The notes below the pieces were generated by a model. That model did no database searches, was not told the origin of the DNA, and saw nothing but the letters and a program-made list of their open reading frames with translations. This document shows, in pieces, positions 59,501 through 64,000 of a stretch of DNA of 64,000 nucleotides (positions are counted from its first letter, which is position 1; each line of letters begins with the position of its first letter). The translations under genes and the position numbers were made by a program. Source of the DNA: Artocarpus heterophyllus (taxonomy: Eukaryota > Streptophyta > Magnoliopsida > Rosales > Moraceae); contig CM046335.1 in assembly GCA_025403435.1 (NCBI GenBank), positions 9,830,484-9,894,483 on the forward strand, read 5' to 3'.

Positions 59501-60411
59501 AACAAATCCTTGGGATAAGAATAACGAGGAATGATAATGGTCTAAAACTGTCACAAGAAGAATATGTTGCAAAGGTACTTAGTAGATTCAACATGAGTAA
59601 TGCAAAGCCTGTGAGTACTCCTTTGGCCAATCACTTTAAGTTATCAAAGGAGCAATCATCGACTACGGAGCAGGAGCGAGACCACATGGCCTAGGTGCCT
59701 TATGCTTCAGCAATAGGCAGTCTCATGTATGCCATGGTTTGTGCCAAACCGAACATTGCACATGCAGTGGGAGTTGTGAGTAGGTACATGAGTAATCCAG
59801 GCAAGCAACATTGGGAGGCAATGAAGTGAATTCTCAGATATCTGAGAGGTATTACAGGTTTAGCACTGTATTTTAAGAAGTCAGGCTTGGGACTACAGGG
59901 CTATGTAGATGCTAATATGGCTAGAGACATTGATGGCAGAAAGAGTACCATCGGTTATGTCTAAACTTTGGGTGGCACAACAGTTAGTTGGATCTCAAAG
60001 CTGCAAAAGATAGTTGCACTCTCTACAACAAAAGCATAATATGTGGCAATGACAGAAGTGAGAAAGGAGATGATTTGGTTGCAGTTGTTTCTAGAAGAAC
60101 TGGGTCACAAAGGAGTGCATTACATAGTAACAGTCAAAGTGCCATTCACTTGGCAAAAAATCCCATATTTCATGCTAGAACAAAGCATATGGAGTTGCGG
60201 TATTACTTCATCAGGTCGGCTTTGGAAGATGGGGTGTTAAAGCTTGAGAAGATTTTTGAGAGTCAGAATCTAGCAGATATGCTCACCAAGACGGTTCCGA
60301 TCGAGAAACTGAAGTTGTGGGCAACTTCAGTTGGACTTCTCCATGAGGTGTGAGAAGTTGTTGCCACTGCAGTTGGAGACATTGTGATTAATTAGTCTCA
60401 AAGTGGGAGAT

Positions 60412-60957
60412 TGTTGCAATGTGGAGCCGAATCAACACTTGGCAAACAAAGGAAGAAAAAAAAAAAAAGGGGGCAATGCCCGGGTGCCACGGTGCCCAAA
60501 GTCTATCTTTTTGCGATTTTTTTGTATAAAAGTCGTGTTTTAAAGGCCCAAAAACAGAAAACTGCTATGGTTTCTCATTACTTGCTATTTTCTCTTTCTT
60601 TGAGGGTATAAATAGACATAAGTTGGCTAGGGTTGTATGTGTGAGTGGCATTATTTTGTGTGAGGCATATTTTATGTGAGAGCTCCATTGTTGAGAGAAA
60701 AAATTCCCATAGAGGGTGCTAGGTAGCATAGAGATTTGAGAAACACTATTTGAGAGTGTATGATAAATTTTTCTTGTAATCTGTAATATCCTTCATCATA
60801 GTGGAATCTGCAGCGGGCAGAAACAGGATGTAGTTTTGAATTTGAACAAACCTGTACAAAAATTTGGTGTCTCTTTTTTCTTTCTTTCTACAATTTCTTT
60901 TCTATAATTATTCGTTCTTGCGATCCTTAGAATTAGGAGGTGCCTAATTCCCCAACA
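60412..60957 (+). repeat. 3' LTR of the copia element
   Basis: TGTTGCAATGTGGAG...CCCAACA, preceded by the polypurine tract AAAGTGGGAGATTG. It is 45 bp shorter than the 5' LTR because of an internal difference after the A-rich run. Confidence 0.85.
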
Positions 60958-60962
60958 AAGCT

Positions 60963-61904
60963 TAAGCTTTCTTGCGATGTTGGAGAAGAGAACAGACATT
61001 GTTGGATCGTTGTTAGGCATCGCACTCAAAAGTGTTGAGATCTTGACAAAATGTTATGTTAAAGAAAAAAATAGACTTCTTGTGGTAGGTTGTGAAAAAA
61101 TATATATATATACACACACAATCGTAAGACTAATTTTAAATTGTTAATCAACTTTGCATATTTTTTTATATTGATTAAATTTGAGGTTTAGAAATATTCA
61201 TTGTATTACGATGTCCAAAAAAATGATAACAATTTCCCTTTTATTTTTTATTTTTTGGAACAACAAGAGAGAGTTGAAAACAAAAAAAAAATTCAATCCT
61301 CTTAAAATATTATACAAGTTTATTTTCACTCCATATACTTTAGGACTATATCCAAAAATACTACTATTAGTCTTGAGCTTGATATTATTCCAACTCAAAT
61401 TTGTTGAAGTTACCAATCATGATAAATTAGATTGTGAAATCTTTTCGTATAATAACAATCATGTCTAAAGATAACATTAAAACGGAGTTGAGACAAATAC
61501 TATTCGTCTTGATGTGGTTTTGTGTTGGCAATTTTTCTTTAATTAATGCCCTCCCTTTCCAATTTTATTTGATGTACGCGAAGGGGCACGGTTCTACTCT
61601 TCCGTCAATCTGAATCCAAGAGTGAATTGTAAAAAATCTGCAACTCGGCCAAAAAAAAAAAAAATAAAAAAAAACAACAACAACATCCTCCTCCTCCTCC
61701 TTTTATAAGGACTACAAACGCTGTTAACTTATGATAAAACTCTTTTCCACGGAAAGTTGAAAAAAAAGGGGAAAAAAAAGCAAAATAGTATATTTAGGCT
61801 AAATTTTAGCGTATCAGATAATGAGTAATGTTTGATAAGAAATTTAAAACAAAAACTCTAAAATACCTCTACCTTTTTATCATTTATATCTCTCATTCTT
61901 GGCG
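60963..61904. other. Intergenic, no supported gene
   Basis: AT-rich with A tracts and a CAACAACAACA / CCTCCTCCTCC low-complexity run near 61672-61700. No coding frame with known motifs. Confidence 0.45.
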
Positions 61905-62490
61905 ACGGAAAAATAAAGTATTACTCTATTAATATTGTATTACTACATAAATACAAAAATTCATTGGTGACTATGCCGGACCGCCAGCGGCTAGAAAATA
62001 CAATGTTACTCTGGTAATACTGGTACTGTATAAATACAAAAATTCACCGACGACTTCGCTAGACTGCGTAGTAGCTCAGAAATACAGTATTATTCAGGTA
62101 ATACTATAATATTTTGAAATACAAAAATTCACCAGTGACTTCGTCGGATCGCCAACGGCCGAGAAATATAGTATTACTTTGGTAATAATATATTATCGTG
62201 TAAATATAAAAATTTACTTGCGATTTCACTGGATCACTAGAGGCCAAAAAATACAATGTTCACCTGTAAATACAGAAAATTACTGACCACTTTGCTAGAC
62301 CATCGATGGTTGGTAAATTACAGTTAGTTCACCATACATTATTGGCACCAACGACGCCTGCAATTACCAAGAAATACAGTATTTACTTGTAAATATAATA
62401 TTTAAATATAAATAAAAAAATTTACAGGTGATTTCACTAGACCATTAGCGGTCAAAAAATACAATATTTATAGGTAAATATCATATTTAC
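61905..62490. repeat. About 85-bp tandem repeats, degenerate
   Basis: Units built on AATACAAAAATTCACCG(A/G)TGACTTCG...CCAGCGGCCGAGAAATACAGTATTACT recur with starts near 61958, 62041, 62126, 62211 and 62278, then more loosely to 62480. Each unit ends with a GTATTAC/GGTAATAC pair able to form a small hairpin. Confidence 0.75.
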
Positions 62491-62499
62491 ATGTAAAAA

Positions 62500-63365
62500 A
62501 AATATTTAAAAAAAAATCATAATGCCGAAACGAATTTGGTACCGTCACCAACCAAAAATACCGTATTCAATGTTAAATCCATCAAGAACAAGCTCACAAA
62601 AAACATGAAATAAATCTCCATATGAAATTTGCTTTTTTAATTTATTATTTTTTGGATCCTAAAAAAACTATGGCCCCATTTTTTTTTTTTAGAATTTTTG
62701 AAAATTTTTTACACTTTTTTTGAGACAAAATTTTAAAAATTCTCAGCACAATTTCTAAAAAATCATTTTTCTAGAAAAAACACATTTTTACCTATATTAA
62801 AAATAATACCAAACGGCCCCTATGTTTTAGAAAAGGAAAAAACCTATGAAATGCTAGACTTGAATTTGATGTTGCAACCACAGAAAAGGGGCGACAACAT
62901 CTGCTCCAACGAAGACAAAGAAATTGCAATCTGACTTATGCATCAACGAAATCTAGATAACAGCAACAAAGACCACGTTGAGCTGGGAGAGAGATCCACG
63001 TGGACTTCGACATGGTAGCTTTGTCCTCTTCGACACAACTATTACTTGGCTTGATAGTTTCATCGACGTTAAAGATCAACTTACAAGCTTTTCGCAATGT
63101 AGCACCACAAATCTGTGCGATTTATGAGCAGACAAGTCTCAACAGAGCAGATCTGGAAACAATTTGTGACCTAAAAGCAACGGTCCGATGAGTGGCGGAG
63201 GCCAGGGCTTTAGATCAGAAAGACAAGGATGACAGCAATGGAGTTTTCTCCACTTTTCTTCATCGTCCGCAGAGAAGATGACATTGAAATCGCCGGTGTA
63301 ATCGAGATCAATGTCAACAAAGACAAAATGGCAAGCATGAACTCCATCACCCCAATCTGCTTAAC
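62500..63365. other. Intergenic, no supported gene
   Basis: Includes A/T runs (62490-62810) and a more balanced stretch 62860-63365 with a short frame (63000-63191) that I cannot assign to any family. Confidence 0.4.
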
Positions 63366-63368
63366 TCA

Positions 63369-63891
63369 GGTTCGTTTGGTAAATGGATTCGAATTAGTGA
63401 TTTAATTTGAGTTAGTGTGATTTGAATTGGATTTAAGTTAATGATTTGAATTGTTATTCGAATTGACGTTGGATGTGCATTTAAGTTTTAATCTGAGTAT
63501 GAAATAAAATTAAATTTGTGTTTGAAGAGGTAGTGAAGATTGTTTTATTTATTAATAAATCTAATAAAATCTTAATGTTAATGATCTTAAAAAATATGCA
63601 ATATAATTTTGATTTATTCCTTCTTCATTAGGAACACAGTGAAAAAAGACATCTCAATTGGATATCAAATGAAGAAGTTATGATTTTTTTCCTTAGATAT
63701 AGGAGAGAGAATTTTAGTTTTTACTGTAGCAAAGATATCCGAATATCAAAAGTTTAAAAGGGATGTAATTTTAAAAACTTAGATTTTTAATACTCAAATG
63801 ATTCAAATTTTGGAGAAACAAATATGTATCTGAAGAATTCTTGATAATTTGAGTTCATTGAGTTCAAAGAATACATAAACCAAACATACCC
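63369..63891. mobile_element. PIF/Harbinger (Tourist)-like MITE, copy 2, reverse orientation
   Basis: Reverse-complement copy of 4780-5312. Starts GGTTCGTTTGGTAAATGGATT and ends CCAAACATACCC followed by TTA (63892-63894); the left flank is TCA (63366-63368), probably a mutated TTA. Shares the internal TTTACTGTAGCAAAGATATCC and GATATCAAATGAAGAAGTTA blocks with copy 1. Confidence 0.75.
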
Positions 63892-64000
63892 TTAGTCTAT
63901 GTGAATCTCCTTAATGGCTGTCGAGATTCTCCGGGAATCGTACCACTGTTGAATCGGAACGGAGAGTCGATGGAACTGAAAAAACGAAAGAGAAAGGATG

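Larger units (their letters stand above)
55901..60957 (+). mobile_element. Decayed Ty1/copia retrotransposon
   Basis: LTRs 55901-56491 and 60412-60957 (TGTTGCA...CCCAACA), flanks GAGCT (55896-55900) and AAGCT (60958-60962). Domain order is Gag, protease, integrase, reverse transcriptase, RNase H, the copia order. Seen: Gag with a CCHC knuckle (CWNCERTGHLKKNC, near 57230), a protease motif altered from DSG to DSR (WVIDSRASFHT), pre-integrase HHRLGHMSEKGM, RT segments VKGFQQKEGIDFNEIFSSVV and LYGLKQAPRQWY, the RT motif YVDD altered to YVDE (59398-59409), and a C-terminal ADMLTKTVP. At least eight in-frame stops or shifts (for example TGA 57959-57961). The LTRs differ in length and at many sites, so the insertion is old and inactive. 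Confidence 0.93.

Noticed and set aside
56664..60353. Copia ORFs as functional host genes
   Set aside because: All match retroelement domains in copia order between two LTRs and are broken by stops and frameshifts.
1..64000. tRNA and microRNA genes
   Set aside because: Scanning for B-box words and long perfect hairpins gave nothing convincing by eye. tRNAscan-SE and small-RNA data would be needed.

Overview
This window looks like nuclear DNA of a flowering plant, almost certainly a eudicot. It is AT-rich, its genes have many short introns, it contains plant-only gene families, and long intergenic stretches are filled with LTR retrotransposon remains, MITEs and tandem repeats. I cannot name the species.

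Layout. About 1-6.8 kb is gene-poor with three short MITE-like or repeat features. A BIR1-type LRR receptor kinase gene lies on the minus strand at 6.8-8.75 kb. From 12.5 to 33.4 kb there is a repeat block: two solo LTRs (12480-15057 and 15616-18600), a roughly 0.94-kb tandem repeat (18.6-21.5 kb), and a third LTR (22048-33403) split by a very young, complete LTR element (24329-32507). A FRIGIDA-like 4 gene follows at 36.5-38.9 kb, with a 1.7-kb leader intron. Then come an F-box (SKIP22-like) pseudogene, a 5'-truncated LINE and a truncated ZIP4/SPO22 fragment (41.2-44.7 kb). Next are a rhodanese-domain STR4A-type gene, a frameshifted intronless UFD1-like copy, an intact ATG10 gene and a TlyA-type RNA methyltransferase gene with inactivating lesions (45-54.4 kb). 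The last 9 kb hold tandem repeats, a decayed Ty1/copia element and a MITE.

Most interesting object. The element at 24329-32507 has two nearly identical 1.97-kb LTRs, a perfect 5-bp target duplication, an initiator-Met primer site and a polypurine tract. It has no gag or pol. In their place are two intact intronless ORFs. One (173 aa) resembles the small Cys-rich basic nucleic-acid-binding proteins of carlavirus-type RNA viruses. The other (216 aa) is a diverged LONELY GUY (LOG) cytokinin-activating-enzyme homologue. This is a LARD-like non-autonomous Ty3/gypsy derivative that appears to carry cargo genes. The LTRs differ by one substitution and one 1-bp indel by eye, so it moved very recently.

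A second unusual signal is in the solo LTR at 15616-18600. Near its two ends it carries two arrays of a GC-rich near-palindromic 13-mer (TCGGCAGGCCGAA and its complement), in opposite orientation and mostly spaced about 20-23 bp apart.

Host gene context. BIR1 and ZIP4 are neighbours in Arabidopsis (At5g48380/At5g48390), and so are the TlyA-like and rhodanese genes (At3g25470/At3g25480, from memory). The window therefore keeps two ancestral neighbourhoods, expanded and partly broken by mobile DNA. I see no operon-like functional linkage.
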